Positions 25,534 through 34,563 of a stretch of DNA of 64,000 nucleotides are shown here, piece after piece. Position 1 is the stretch's first letter. Every line of letters begins with the position of its first letter. The stretch covers positions 108,139-172,138 of the forward strand of contig URAU01000003.1 of NCBI GenBank assembly GCA_900545955.1. Reading direction: 5' to 3'. This DNA is from an uncultured Porphyromonadaceae bacterium. GTDB taxonomy: Bacteria; Bacteroidota; Bacteroidia; Bacteroidales; Muribaculaceae. Position numbers and translations under genes: made by a program. The notes beneath the pieces were generated by a model. It was given only the letters and a program-made list of their open reading frames with translations. It had not been told where the DNA came from and ran no database searches.

Positions 25534-27933
25534 ATGAAAATCCCATTTGACTGTCGCCGCATACTAATCGCTTTGATTGCTTTCTGTGTTGTCTCGGTCG
25601 GCTATGCCGGTTCTCTCGACGGCAAACTTATCGACGATGGGTGGTTCTTCCGGCTAAATCCTTACGGAAATGTCACAGAAGCGGCTTTTGACCACTCCAC
25701 CTGGCAGGCTGTAGACCTTCCTCACGACTGGAGTCTGGCTTTCGATTTCACTCCCGAGGCCGCTTCGGGCAACGACGGCGGCTATCTGCCAACCGGTCGC
25801 GGAACCTATCGCAAAGTTTTGCCGCCCGGAACGTTCGCGCCCGGCCGTCGTCATCGCATCTACCTTGAGGGCGCCTATATGAATTCCACCGTCTGGGTCA
25901 ACGGCGATTCGGTCGGAGGCCATCCTTACGGATATGCATCTTATTTCCTGGATATAACTCCATATGTTAATCAGGATTCGGCCACGATGATTGCCATTTC
26001 AGTCGATAATTCCCATCAGAAGAATTCGCGCTGGTTCACCGGTTCGGGCATTTACCGCCATGTGTGGCTGTCGGATGCTCCGCTCGATGCAGAAATCGAG
26101 CCGTGGAGTCTGCGGATGGCATCGTCAGTCCCCGATAAGAATGGCGCCGTAAAAGTCGATGTTGAGTTTACGGTGATGAACAGCTCGGATTCACCTGTAA
26201 GCCGTATGGCAGTCGTTTCGGTCGGCTCAGCTCGGGTGAAGCGAAAGATTAAGGTAGACGCGCATTCGAAAACAGAGGTGACGATTCCCTTGGTTGTCAA
26301 GGATGCACGTTTGTGGTCACCGGATTCGCCTGCTCTCTACCGCCTCACTGTCGATCTGACCGATAATAAAGGGATGATTCTTGATTCCGAATCGGCAAAA
26401 ATCGGACTGCGGACCATCGGATGGTCGGCCGAAAGAGGATTGCTGCTCAATGGCGAGCCGATGCTTATCAACGGGGCGTGTGTCCATCACGACAACGGCA
26501 TACTCGGCAGCGCCAGCTACGACGACGCCGAAATCCATAAGGCTCAATTGCTGAAGCGCGCCGGATTCAATGCCGTGCGTACCAGCCATAATCATCCCGC
26601 GCCGGCATTCCTTGCAGCCTGCGACTCAATCGGTCTGCTCGTTATCGACGAGGCTTTCGACGGTTGGGAACAGGCCAAGACTCCCCACGACTATTCTGAA
26701 CTGATAGGGGAGTGGTGGCAGAAGGATCTTGACGCGCTCGTAAGGCGCGACCGATGCCATCCGTCGGTTATTGCCTGGAGCATAGGCAATGAAATTCTTG
26801 AACGTAAGTCGAAGCGCGCTGTAGAGCTTGCCAATAAGTTCGCGGATTATTGCCGGAGTCTCGACCCGCAGAAACGCCCTGTCACTCAGGCGCTCGCCGC
26901 CTGGGACTCCGACTGGGAGATATACGACCCGCTCGCGGCTGCCCACGATATCATCGGCTACAATTATATGATTCATAAGGTGGAAGGAGACCATCAGCGC
27001 GTGCCCGAGCGCGTGGTATGGCAGACCGAATCTTATCCGCGCGACGCTTTCTCCAACTGGGCAAAAGTCCACGACCTTCCATATGTGGTCGGAGACTTCG
27101 TATGGACAGGTATCGATTATATAGGCGAATCGGGTATAGGACGATACTACTACGAAGGGCAGGTGCCCGGCGAGCATTTCCACCGCGACCTCTGGCCCTG
27201 GCACGGCTCGCAGTGTGGCGACATAGACATCATCGGGCAGCGCAAACCCATCTCCCGTTATCGCGACATACTCCACAATGCCGTTGCCGATTCAGTCCCT
27301 GCGGTATATATGGCAGTTCGCGAGCCCGATGGCTACCGTGGCAAGGTTCAGGAAACGATGTGGGGCACATGGCCTACGTTTGAGTCGTGGAACTGGCGCG
27401 GCTGGGAAGGGCGGCCGATTGAAGTTGAGGTAGTCAGCACACTGCCCGAGGTCATCCTTCAGCTCGACGGGCAGGAAATCGGCCGCAAAAAGGTCGGTCG
27501 TGATACAGAATATAAGGCGGTTTTCCCGATTGAATACCTCCCCGGACGTCTTATTGCGATAGGATACGATGCCACAGGAAATGCTTATAAATCAAATGAG
27601 ATAGCCACGGCCGGCGCACCTGCGGAAATCCGGCTTGAGGTGGAACGCCCCGGCAGCGGCTCCCTTGCTTATGTTACGGCCACAATTCTTGATGCCGATG
27701 GCCGTATAGTTCCCGACGCAGACCTCCCGCTGCTGTTTGAATCTACAGGCGCCGCGCGTTTTTTGGCCGCCGGATCTGCGGATATGACGGATTCCACCTC
27801 ATATTCGCGACCGCTGCGCACTACCCGTCATGGCCGCGCCCTCGCCATCCTCCGGCTGCCGGCCGACGCTCACACCGAATCCGGCATCCGCGTTTCCACT
27901 CCCACACTCCCCCCGGCGTCGCTCACCTTCTGA
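25534..27933 (+). CDS. Glycoside hydrolase family 2 (beta-galactosidase-like)
   Basis: This secreted retaining glycosidase probably removes terminal beta-linked sugars. The 799-residue protein has a signal peptide (about 1-26) and a GH2 sugar-binding domain (about 30-185, with NSTVWVNGDSVGGHPYGYA). An Ig-like domain follows (about 190-300), then the TIM barrel. The acid/base is E420 in WSIGNEI and the nucleophile is E499 in WQTES. C-terminal beta domains of the DUF4982/Big type start near 605. It begins 136 bp after the TPR gene, beyond a hairpin, and has no polysaccharide-utilisation SusC/D neighbours. Galactosidase is the most frequent activity in this subtype; glucuronidase is not excluded. 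Confidence 0.88.
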   Translation: MKIPFDCRRILIALIAFCVVSVGYAGSLDGKLIDDGWFFRLNPYGNVTEAAFDHSTWQAVDLPHDWSLAFDFTPEAASGNDGGYLPTGRGTYRKVLPPGTFAPGRRHRIYLEGAYMNSTVWVNGDSVGGHPYGYASYFLDITPYVNQDSATMIAISVDNSHQKNSRWFTGSGIYRHVWLSDAPLDAEIEPWSLRMASSVPDKNGAVKVDVEFTVMNSSDSPVSRMAVVSVGSARVKRKIKVDAHSKTEVTIPLVVKDARLWSPDSPALYRLTVDLTDNKGMILDSESAKIGLRTIGWSAERGLLLNGEPMLINGACVHHDNGILGSASYDDAEIHKAQLLKRAGFNAVRTSHNHPAPAFLAACDSIGLLVIDEAFDGWEQAKTPHDYSELIGEWWQKDLDALVRRDRCHPSVIAWSIGNEILERKSKRAVELANKFADYCRSLDPQKRPVTQALAAWDSDWEIYDPLAAAHDIIGYNYMIHKVEGDHQRVPERVVWQTESYPRDAFSNWAKVHDLPYVVGDFVWTGIDYIGESGIGRYYYEGQVPGEHFHRDLWPWHGSQCGDIDIIGQRKPISRYRDILHNAVADSVPAVYMAVREPDGYRGKVQETMWGTWPTFESWNWRGWEGRPIEVEVVSTLPEVILQLDGQEIGRKKVGRDTEYKAVFPIEYLPGRLIAIGYDATGNAYKSNEIATAGAPAEIRLEVERPGSGSLAYVTATILDADGRIVPDADLPLLFESTGAARFLAAGSADMTDSTSYSRPLRTTRHGRALAILRLPADAHTESGIRVSTPTLPPASLTF

Positions 27934-27965
27934 GCGACGCCACCGGATGTGGTATTTTGCGTGAA

Positions 27966-28844
27966 TCAGAGATGAATGGTGAAGGAGTCGGCGTCGCGGC
28001 CGACAGGGAGGTAACTCCGCACTTTCTCGAGTGCGGAGCGCGTGAAGGTGGCAGTCAGTAGTCCAGCAGGGGTCGTTGATGTCGTCTTTTCCTCAGTCGA
28101 TAATTGCTTGGGGCGAATTCCTTTTGTGGCGGTGGTGTCTACAGGAGCCATTTCGTAGCCGAAGGGGTTGAGGATATAGCTCTCATTGTCGTAGGTGCCG
28201 TAGTCGTCGGCTCCCCCACGGTTGCAGCCAACTACAAAGGCCTGATTCTCGATAGCCCGGGCAATCAGCAGCTGGTGGAACGCATATCCGCGCGCCGAGG
28301 CCCAGTTGGCCGGCACGAGAAGGATGTCGTAGCTCTGACCGTCGTTGCGACACCATACCGGGAATCTCAGGTCGTAGCATACAATCATAGATATATTCCA
28401 CCCGCGGTAGACGATAACAGGTGGAAGCGACTGCCCCTGAGAATATACTGTGCTTTCGGCGCTAAGGCAGAAGAGATGCCGCTTATCGTAGAAGGTGGTC
28501 TTCCCCGAGGGCTCTACAAATGCCGCGCGGTTATAATATTTGCCGGCGCGCTCCACAAGGAAACTTCCTGCAACCGCCATATCCCTTTCCGATGCCCAGC
28601 GGCGCATGGCTTCGAGGGTGAGCCGTTCCGATTCCGATGCAATCTCTTTCAGCAGTATCTCGTCCTGGATGAAACCTGTCGAGAACAATTCTGGAAGCAC
28701 CAGCAAATCAGTGGAGAGGTCAATCAGCACCAGCGCAGCGTCTACAGCCTTCAGGTTTGCCGGAATGTCGGCCCAGACTACAGGCATGGGCCAGGCGGCC
28801 ACATTCAGCGCATCGAGCGGCTTGGGTTGTGCGGTTTCGTTCAT
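27966..28844 (-). CDS. Nitrilase-superfamily amidase (omega-amidase-like)
   Basis: This cytosolic C-N hydrolase probably removes amide nitrogen from small omega-amides such as alpha-ketoglutaramate, a metabolite-repair role for this branch. The 292-residue protein has the complete catalytic triad: E52 (LVLPELFSTGF), K121 (FYDKRHLF) and C156 (ISMIVCYDLRFPVW). The CYDLRFP signature points to the Nit2/YafV branch rather than plant-type nitrilases. It is convergent with the GH2 gene and 21 bp downstream of the acyltransferase gene, so it may be the last gene of a three-gene leftward unit. Confidence 0.87.
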   Translation of the reverse strand: MNETAQPKPLDALNVAAWPMPVVWADIPANLKAVDAALVLIDLSTDLLVLPELFSTGFIQDEILLKEIASESERLTLEAMRRWASERDMAVAGSFLVERAGKYYNRAAFVEPSGKTTFYDKRHLFCLSAESTVYSQGQSLPPVIVYRGWNISMIVCYDLRFPVWCRNDGQSYDILLVPANWASARGYAFHQLLIARAIENQAFVVGCNRGGADDYGTYDNESYILNPFGYEMAPVDTTATKGIRPKQLSTEEKTTSTTPAGLLTATFTRSALEKVRSYLPVGRDADSFTIHL

Positions 28845-28865
28845 TGTAGAGCGGGAGAGTGGTGT

Positions 28866-29414
28866 TTATTCGTCGGCGGTTGTGAATTTCTCGGGTTTAA
28901 TGCCGGTGTAGCGGCTGTAGAACCGCTTGATCTGCCGTATGTCGGCTTCCACATCACCGGTGGGAATGAATTCGTCGGTGAGCGTGATATGGCGCGTTGC
29001 CGCATCGATTGTTGCAAGCGCGAGCGGCACGTCGGCCTGACGGGCGATGCGTAGAAAGCCCGTGTGCCATTTCGAGGTGGCTTTGCGCGTGCCCTCTGGC
29101 GTTATGGCAATTACGAGGCGCTGCGATGTGCGGAATTTCTCGACCATCGCGTCGACAAGCGACGAATGCTGTTTGCGTCGCTCTACGGGAACTCCGCCCA
29201 TTGCGCGGAATATGGCGCCGAGCGGAAAGAAGAACCACGACGATTTCATCATGAAACCGGCAGTGCGCCCTACGGAGTGGATGGCGAGCTCGCAGAGTAT
29301 GAAATCCCAGTTGGAAGTGTGTGGCGCCACGCAGATAATGCATTTCGGGTAGTCGGGCACTGTCACGGTGACCGACCACCCGAAAAGTTTCAGTATTCGG
29401 CCGGCGAGATTCAT
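28866..29414 (-). CDS. 1-acyl-glycerol-3-phosphate acyltransferase-like protein
   Basis: This is a PlsC-type membrane-associated acyltransferase, 182 residues and shorter than classic PlsC. It shows motif I as HTSNWD (residues about 32-37, HX4D catalytic pair), motif II around GGVPVERR and motif III as PEGTR. A hydrophobic N-terminal stretch would anchor it at the inner membrane. Short family members of this kind act in phospholipid or ornithine-lipid synthesis, but the acceptor is unknown here. It overlaps the small helical protein gene upstream by 4 bp. Confidence 0.85.
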   Translation of the reverse strand: MNLAGRILKLFGWSVTVTVPDYPKCIICVAPHTSNWDFILCELAIHSVGRTAGFMMKSSWFFFPLGAIFRAMGGVPVERRKQHSSLVDAMVEKFRTSQRLVIAITPEGTRKATSKWHTGFLRIARQADVPLALATIDAATRHITLTDEFIPTGDVEADIRQIKRFYSRYTGIKPEKFTTADE

Positions 29415-29767
29415 TTGGCGGCCTTGTTGGCGTCTTTAACGGCCTGGGGGAGTGCGGCGTTCATCTGCTTCACAATCTCCTGCACCTTGTTGTTGAATTT
29501 CTCCCGCAGGGCGGCGAAGGCTTTCTTGTTGTATGCGGTGCGGGCTTTGTTGTATGCGGCTTTCGATTCGAATTCCGCTTCAGTCTTGTCGAAGCCGAAA
29601 GTAGCGCTTGCGAGTGCGGAGGTCTGCAGCGAGGCTATTTCAGCTACGATTTTATGCATTTCTGCCGGCACAACGCCTTTTACGTATTCTGCAGCAAGCA
29701 TGCATTCTGTGGCGATGTCGCCGCAGATATATTTCACTTGTTTCTTGAGGTCGCGTTTGTTAGCCAT
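29411..29767 (-). CDS. Small helical protein of unknown function
   Basis: I do not recognise this 118-residue protein. It is Lys/Ala-rich and predicted almost fully helical, with no signal or membrane segment. It ends in a long amphipathic stretch (EFESKAAYNKARTAYNKKAF and FNNKVQEIVKQMNAALPQA). Overlap of its stop with the acyltransferase start (ATGA) suggests translational coupling and perhaps a partnership with the lipid enzyme. The N-terminal CGDIATECMLAAEYV segment has two Cys. Confidence 0.7.
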   Translation of the reverse strand: MANKRDLKKQVKYICGDIATECMLAAEYVKGVVPAEMHKIVAEIASLQTSALASATFGFDKTEAEFESKAAYNKARTAYNKKAFAALREKFNNKVQEIVKQMNAALPQAVKDANKAAK

Positions 29768-29810
29768 GGTTGTTATGTTTTAATTGGGTTATGTATTCTT
29801 TTTAAAGCGT

Positions 29811-31109
29811 TCAGAATCGGCTCAGCAGCCGGGTGAGTGCTCCCTGGGTTGCGGGAATTCGGAGTATGCGGGGTGTCTGCGTGGCGCTCTGATGTGCTCT
29901 CGGAGCTCTGGGGGCAACGCCGGTTGCCGCGCTTACGGCCGACGGGTAATTGCCCGCGTGGCCGCTTGCTATGGCAATTCCGGTCTCGCCGGGTTTCAGA
30001 TGGCGCTCGATTGCGCGAAGAGCGGTAGCGCCCTGAGGGTCCACATGGACTCCGAATTTACGGTAGGCGTCGGACATCGTGGCGGCTATCTCGTCGTCGG
30101 AATATGCGTATCCTTCCACATCAGCGCGGAGCAACTCCGGGTTGCCGCCGTAAAGGTCGATGATGCGGGCGATGTTCGACGGATTGCCGACGTCCATTGC
30201 ACGTGCGAGCGTCAGCAGTGCCGTGTGCGGACGGAAACCGCCGGTCTTGAGGTATTCCACGAACGTGTCGTTGGCATTGTTGGCCGCTATGAATTTAGCT
30301 ACCGGGAGCCCCATCCGTTTGGCCATCAGTGCCGCCGCAAGGCTGCCTAGATTGCCGCATGGAACCGAAATCACAATCCCGTCGCGCCGCTCGGTGGCTT
30401 CCACCGCTTTGGCATATGCGTAGAAGAAGTATATAACCGAAGGCAGTTCGCGCGCGGGGTTAATCGAGTTGCCGGCCGTGAGGCGCTGTTCGCCCTTCAC
30501 GGCGTCGTTGCGCAGGGCTTCCTTTACCATGGCCTGACATTGGTCGAATGTTCCGTCGACCTCGATGGCATGCACATGGCGCAGCGTGGCGAAGCGCATC
30601 AGTTCGGCCTGCGTGAGACCACCTTTGGGGAAAAGTACGATTACGCTCGTTCCGGCCGAACGGCTGAAGGCGTTCGCTACTGCGCCGCCGCTGTCGCCGC
30701 TCGTGGCCATTATGATGTTGCGCTGCTTCCCCTCGCCTGTAGGGGCGAGTACCGGAAGGAGCCGCGCCATGAAGCGCGCTCCGAAATCCTTGAAGGTATT
30801 CGTCGGGCCATGGAAGAGTTCCAGCACGAACCTCGTGTCGTCGAGGCGCTTCAGAGGCACCTCGAAATCGAGCGCGTCGTCAACTATGGCCTTGAGCTTC
30901 GCCGAGGGGATAGTGTCGGCGAAAAGCGTGCTCATAACCACAAAGCCCACCTCCCGCAGCGACATTTCCTGGATGTTGCGGAACAAGGCCTGCGGCAATT
31001 TCGGCAGGCTGTCGGGCATATAGAGACCGCCGTCCGGAGCTATTCCGTTGGCTATGGCCTCGGAGAAACTGACTTTCGGAGAAACCCCGTTGGTGCTGTG
31101 CAGAATCAT
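29811..31109 (-). CDS. thrC: Threonine synthase
   Basis: This PLP enzyme converts O-phospho-homoserine to threonine. The 432-residue length is typical of the longer bacterial class. The PLP lysine is K107 in NTFKDFGARF. The phosphate-binding Gly loop (SVPCGNLGSLAAALMAKRM) and the N-terminal STNGVSPKVSFSEAI block are present. The C-terminal 30 residues are Pro/Arg/Thr-rich and less family-like. The start is well supported by the conserved N-terminus, yet the -7 promoter element ends just 4 nt before the ATG, implying a leaderless transcript. Confidence 0.96.
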   Translation of the reverse strand: MILHSTNGVSPKVSFSEAIANGIAPDGGLYMPDSLPKLPQALFRNIQEMSLREVGFVVMSTLFADTIPSAKLKAIVDDALDFEVPLKRLDDTRFVLELFHGPTNTFKDFGARFMARLLPVLAPTGEGKQRNIIMATSGDSGGAVANAFSRSAGTSVIVLFPKGGLTQAELMRFATLRHVHAIEVDGTFDQCQAMVKEALRNDAVKGEQRLTAGNSINPARELPSVIYFFYAYAKAVEATERRDGIVISVPCGNLGSLAAALMAKRMGLPVAKFIAANNANDTFVEYLKTGGFRPHTALLTLARAMDVGNPSNIARIIDLYGGNPELLRADVEGYAYSDDEIAATMSDAYRKFGVHVDPQGATALRAIERHLKPGETGIAIASGHAGNYPSAVSAATGVAPRAPRAHQSATQTPRILRIPATQGALTRLLSRF

Positions 31110-31113
31110 ACTA

Positions 31114-31144
31114 CAAAACTAACAAATCGTTGCCATATTTCCAA
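31114..31144 (-). promoter_or_regulatory. thrC: thrC promoter, very close to the start codon
   Basis: The minus strand shows TTG, 20 nt, TAGTTTTG. Only 4 nt separate the -7 element from the thrC ATG, so the transcript probably begins at or next to the start codon. Confidence 0.7.
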
Positions 31145-31191
31145 CCCGAATTTCCCCTTTTGGCTCCGGGTGTTGTTTGTTGTATCTGCAA

Positions 31192-31911
31192 TTAGCTCTG
31201 ACTGTTGTTGTTACGCTTTACATAATCGGTAAGATAGACCGTAAATAGCGGAAATACCACTATACCGACAATAGGCAGAATCATCACAACGATTTTCCCG
31301 GCCACAGTCATAGGCGAGATATTGCATCCTACCGTCACCATCTCCATGGCCGACCACCAGAGGGCCGTCATATACGTGTCGACCGATGGATTCACCGGGG
31401 CCTCGCGCTGGAAGAGTATCAGCGAGCAGAAATAAACAATCAGCAGGCAAATCGACAGGTAGCTGTAGAACATGCTTACAACCGCGTTCTTCGATATATA
31501 CCCTATTACAATCGCAAGTGCCAGCGCCCCCCGCGCCAGGGGCACGAAGCGTAGAAAATATAGTGCGTCGGTGCTCAGATGGATGTCGAACACTGAAATG
31601 ATGTTCAGATATGGGATAGACAACAGCAGAAACAGCGCTCTGCGGCGAACGAATCTCCACTTGCGTCGCGACAGTACAAGTCCGACAAAAAAATCGAGAA
31701 TGAATACCACACATACCCAGAACTGAAACGTCATGTAACGGTGACTCTCAAGCAGCGGTACTTTTTTGAACGTATCAATCGAAATCACTATTATCAGCAG
31801 TACCGACAGAACGAGAACTACGGCGTTCATCACGTCGTAGACAATCCGTCGTGTGCGGTCTGGGGGCGCCGGGCTCAGCGGTCGGACTGGAGTTGAAACG
31901 TTGGCAGGCAT
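31192..31911 (-). CDS. Voltage-gated-like ion channel (potassium channel family)
   Basis: This 239-residue membrane protein has an ion-transporter fold. A first membrane segment lies at about 27-47 (AVVLVLSVLLIIVISI), a second at 60-80, and an Arg-rich region (RRKWRFVRRRALF) and LYFLRFVPLARG replace a canonical voltage sensor. A pore module follows at about 175-230: a helix (TALWWSAMEMVTVGCN) and a last membrane segment (IVVMILPIVGIVVFPLFTVY). The selectivity-filter position reads TVGCN rather than TVGYG, so potassium selectivity should not be assumed. It is monocistronic. Confidence 0.78.
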   Translation of the reverse strand: MPANVSTPVRPLSPAPPDRTRRIVYDVMNAVVLVLSVLLIIVISIDTFKKVPLLESHRYMTFQFWVCVVFILDFFVGLVLSRRKWRFVRRRALFLLLSIPYLNIISVFDIHLSTDALYFLRFVPLARGALALAIVIGYISKNAVVSMFYSYLSICLLIVYFCSLILFQREAPVNPSVDTYMTALWWSAMEMVTVGCNISPMTVAGKIVVMILPIVGIVVFPLFTVYLTDYVKRNNNSQS

Positions 31912-32008
31912 AATCGATGATGTTTATAATTTAACAATTACGCCGGCTTTTTTGTTAACCGTCGTCTGTTTTATTCTCCGGCGTGAGGAGCGATTCTCCG
32001 AAAAATCG

Positions 32009-32016
32009 TAAATTTG
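32009..32016 (+). promoter_or_regulatory. Possible -7 element of the biotin operon
   Basis: TAAATTTG lies 61 bp before bioA. No -33 match is present; instead small inverted repeats (GGAG-cgatt-CTCC and CGATT-N7-AATCG) cover that position and could bind a regulator. Confidence 0.4.
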
Positions 32017-32077
32017 CATCTGTTTCCGGGCGCTTTTCTCTTCTCATACCGCTCTGAGATACGCTAAAGTCTTTGCA

Positions 32078-33397
32078 ATGGATAAACAACAGGATTTTTC
32101 TTCCGACATGGCTGTTCACGATTCCTGGGATCGCGAACACCTGTGGCATCCCTATACCTCTACCCGCAATCCGCTCCCTACCTATAAAGTCGTTTCGGCT
32201 GCAGGAGCCGAAATCGAGCTTGCCGACGGGCGCCGTCTGATCGACGGAATGTCGTCGTGGTGGTGCGAGATTCACGGCTACAACCATCCCGTTCTCAACC
32301 GTGCGGCAATCGACCAGATTGGCCGCATGAGCCACGTGATGTTCGGCGGTTTCACTCATCAGCCGGCAATCGATCTCGGGAAAAAACTGTTGGCTATGGG
32401 GCCTCCGTCGATGAACCATGTATTTTTCGCCGATTCAGGCTCGGTGGCTACCGAAGTGGCCATGAAAATGGCGGTTCAGGCCGCCGTGAGCCGTAGCGGC
32501 TCCCATCGTAAGACCAATTTCGCCACAATCCGCAACGGCTACCACGGCGATACATGGAACGCCATGAGCGTCTGCGATCCCGTCACGGGGATGCATGGCG
32601 CCTTCGGCACCGCCCTCCCCGTGCGCTTTTTTGCCCCGCAGCCCCGCTGTCGTTTCGGCGGCGAGTGGAATCCGGCTGATTTCGAGCCGATGGCCCGACT
32701 GCTTGAGGAGCATGCCGACGAGCTTGCGGCCGTAATCCTTGAACCTGTAGTGCAGGGCGCAGGCGGCATGTGGTTCTACCATCCGCAGTATCTCCGAGAA
32801 TTGCGCCGGGAGTGCTCGCGCCTCGGTATATATCTTATTTTCGATGAAATTGCCACCGGATTCTGGCGTACGGGGCGTCTGTTCGCCTGGGAGCATGCCG
32901 GTGTCGAGCCCGATATCATGCTTGTGGGTAAGGGCCTGACCGGAGGATATATGACTCTTGCTGCCGTGCTCGCCACGGCTGAGGTAGCCGATGCCATATC
33001 GTCGGGCGAAGCCGGCGTGATGATGCATGGCCCGACCTTTATGGCTAATCCGTTGGCATGCGCCGTGGCCAACGCTTCGCTCGATCTCCTCGCATCTCAG
33101 CCGATGGCCGGGATTGTCGACCATATTTCGCAGAAACTGGAGTGCGGACTTGCTCCCGCGCGTTGCCTGAGCGATGTGGTCGAGGATGTCCGTGTGCTTG
33201 GCTCAATCGGCGTGGTGGAGGTTAAACATCCTGTCGACGTAGGGCGTTTTCAAAAAGAGTGTGTGTCGCGCGGCGTCTGGATCCGCCCCTTCGGACGCAT
33301 GATATACGTAATGCCTCCCTACGTTATTTCCGACAGTCAGCTCGACCGCCTCACCTCCGAAATGTTGAACATAATCGAGACCGGAAAATGGATGTAA
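32078..33397 (+). CDS. bioA: Adenosylmethionine-8-amino-7-oxononanoate aminotransferase
   Basis: BioA transfers an amino group from S-adenosylmethionine to KAPA to make DAPA, the third step of late biotin synthesis. The 439-residue protein has fold-type I PLP features: PLP lysine K285 in MLVGKGLTGGY, LIFDEIATGFWRTG with the cofactor Asp (D256), and NGYHGDTWNAM. The N-terminal HLWHPYTS motif identifies BioA among class III aminotransferases. It is the first gene of the operon and overlaps bioF by 10 bp. Confidence 0.96.
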   Translation: MDKQQDFSSDMAVHDSWDREHLWHPYTSTRNPLPTYKVVSAAGAEIELADGRRLIDGMSSWWCEIHGYNHPVLNRAAIDQIGRMSHVMFGGFTHQPAIDLGKKLLAMGPPSMNHVFFADSGSVATEVAMKMAVQAAVSRSGSHRKTNFATIRNGYHGDTWNAMSVCDPVTGMHGAFGTALPVRFFAPQPRCRFGGEWNPADFEPMARLLEEHADELAAVILEPVVQGAGGMWFYHPQYLRELRRECSRLGIYLIFDEIATGFWRTGRLFAWEHAGVEPDIMLVGKGLTGGYMTLAAVLATAEVADAISSGEAGVMMHGPTFMANPLACAVANASLDLLASQPMAGIVDHISQKLECGLAPARCLSDVVEDVRVLGSIGVVEVKHPVDVGRFQKECVSRGVWIRPFGRMIYVMPPYVISDSQLDRLTSEMLNIIETGKWM

Positions 33398-34530
33398 GAA
33401 GTTACCTGCAGCAGCTCCATGAGGAGGGAAACTACCGCGAGATTCCCACGGTGATGCCCCTTACGCTGACCGATTATTCCACAAACGATTATATGGGCCT
33501 GGCAGCCCAGCCTGAGCTTCAGGCTAAGTTTTTCGCCGACCCCATCTCGCAGCAGGTACCGCTCACTTCGTCGGCGGCAAGACTCCTCGCGCCGCGTCAG
33601 ATAGAATACACCAATCTTGAGGTTTTCCTCACGCTGCTGTATAAGCGCCATCGCGGCGAGGATACGGCCGCACTTCTTTTCAACAGCGGTTACCATGCCA
33701 ACACCGGGCTTATCAGTTCGATAGCCGGAAAGCAGACGCTGATTCTGGCCGATAAGCTTGTTCATGCAAGCATTATCGACGGCATAATGCTTTCGAAAGC
33801 TCCTTTCAAGCGGTTCCGCCACAATGATTTCGATCATCTCGAAAGGATGCTGGAGCAGGAGGCAACCGCTCATGAGCATGTGCTCGTAGTAGTCGAGAGC
33901 GTCTACAGCATGGACGGCGATATGGCCGACATCGACCGACTCATAGAGCTCAAGCGTAAATATCCTAATGTAATTCTGTATGTCGACGAGGCGCATGCTT
34001 TCGGCGTGCTCGGTCCGAAAGGGCTCGGGCTTTCTGCGGCATCGAAGGCTCCGGCAGAAATCGACATCGTTGTCGGCACCTTCGGCAAGGCGGCCGCCTC
34101 GATGGGCGCTTTTGCCGTCACAGGCCGCGACATGCGCGACTATCTGGTCAACACAGCCCGCAGTTTCATTTTTTCCACGGCTTTACCGCCCATGAGTGTG
34201 GCCTGGACGCGTTTCACGCTCGGCAATCTCATTCAGAAGGATAACCGTAGAGAGCATCTGCAGCGCCTCGGCGTTCAGCTGCGCGACGTTTTGCAGAAAT
34301 ACAGCGACCATCCTATTACGGCCTCTCACATTCAGCCGCTGATTGTCGGCGACCCACATAAGGCGGTGGAGCTTTCGCGCCAGCTGCTCTCGCGCTATGG
34401 CATAAAAGCCCTCCCCATACGGCGTCCCACCGTTCCTCCGGGCACCGAACGGCTGCGCTTCAGTCTTTCGGCCTCGATGATGCCTCGCGACATCGAGGCT
34501 CTCGACAGCGCTCTCCACGATCTTTTCTGA
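33388..34530 (+). CDS. bioF: 8-amino-7-oxononanoate synthase
   Basis: BioF condenses pimeloyl-ACP with L-alanine to give KAPA. The start chosen is MDVRSYLQQLHEEGNYRE at 33388, inside the end of bioA; the upstream frame is only bioA shadow. The 380-residue protein has PLP lysine K234 (VGTFGKAAASMG), the Asp and His of ILYVDEAHAFGVLG, and the SVYSMDGD segment. An N-terminal TDYSTNDYMGLA matches the alpha-oxoamine synthase family. The gene ends 33 bp before the inserted 183-bp repeat. Confidence 0.95.
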   Translation: MDVRSYLQQLHEEGNYREIPTVMPLTLTDYSTNDYMGLAAQPELQAKFFADPISQQVPLTSSAARLLAPRQIEYTNLEVFLTLLYKRHRGEDTAALLFNSGYHANTGLISSIAGKQTLILADKLVHASIIDGIMLSKAPFKRFRHNDFDHLERMLEQEATAHEHVLVVVESVYSMDGDMADIDRLIELKRKYPNVILYVDEAHAFGVLGPKGLGLSAASKAPAEIDIVVGTFGKAAASMGAFAVTGRDMRDYLVNTARSFIFSTALPPMSVAWTRFTLGNLIQKDNRREHLQRLGVQLRDVLQKYSDHPITASHIQPLIVGDPHKAVELSRQLLSRYGIKALPIRRPTVPPGTERLRFSLSASMMPRDIEALDSALHDLF

Positions 34531-34563
34531 ATTCTTTTTACGAACCAACCTATATCACAACCT

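Noticed and set aside
33259..33387. Upstream start for bioF inside bioA
   Set aside because: The added residues are an out-of-frame reading of bioA; the ATG at 33388 aligns with the family.
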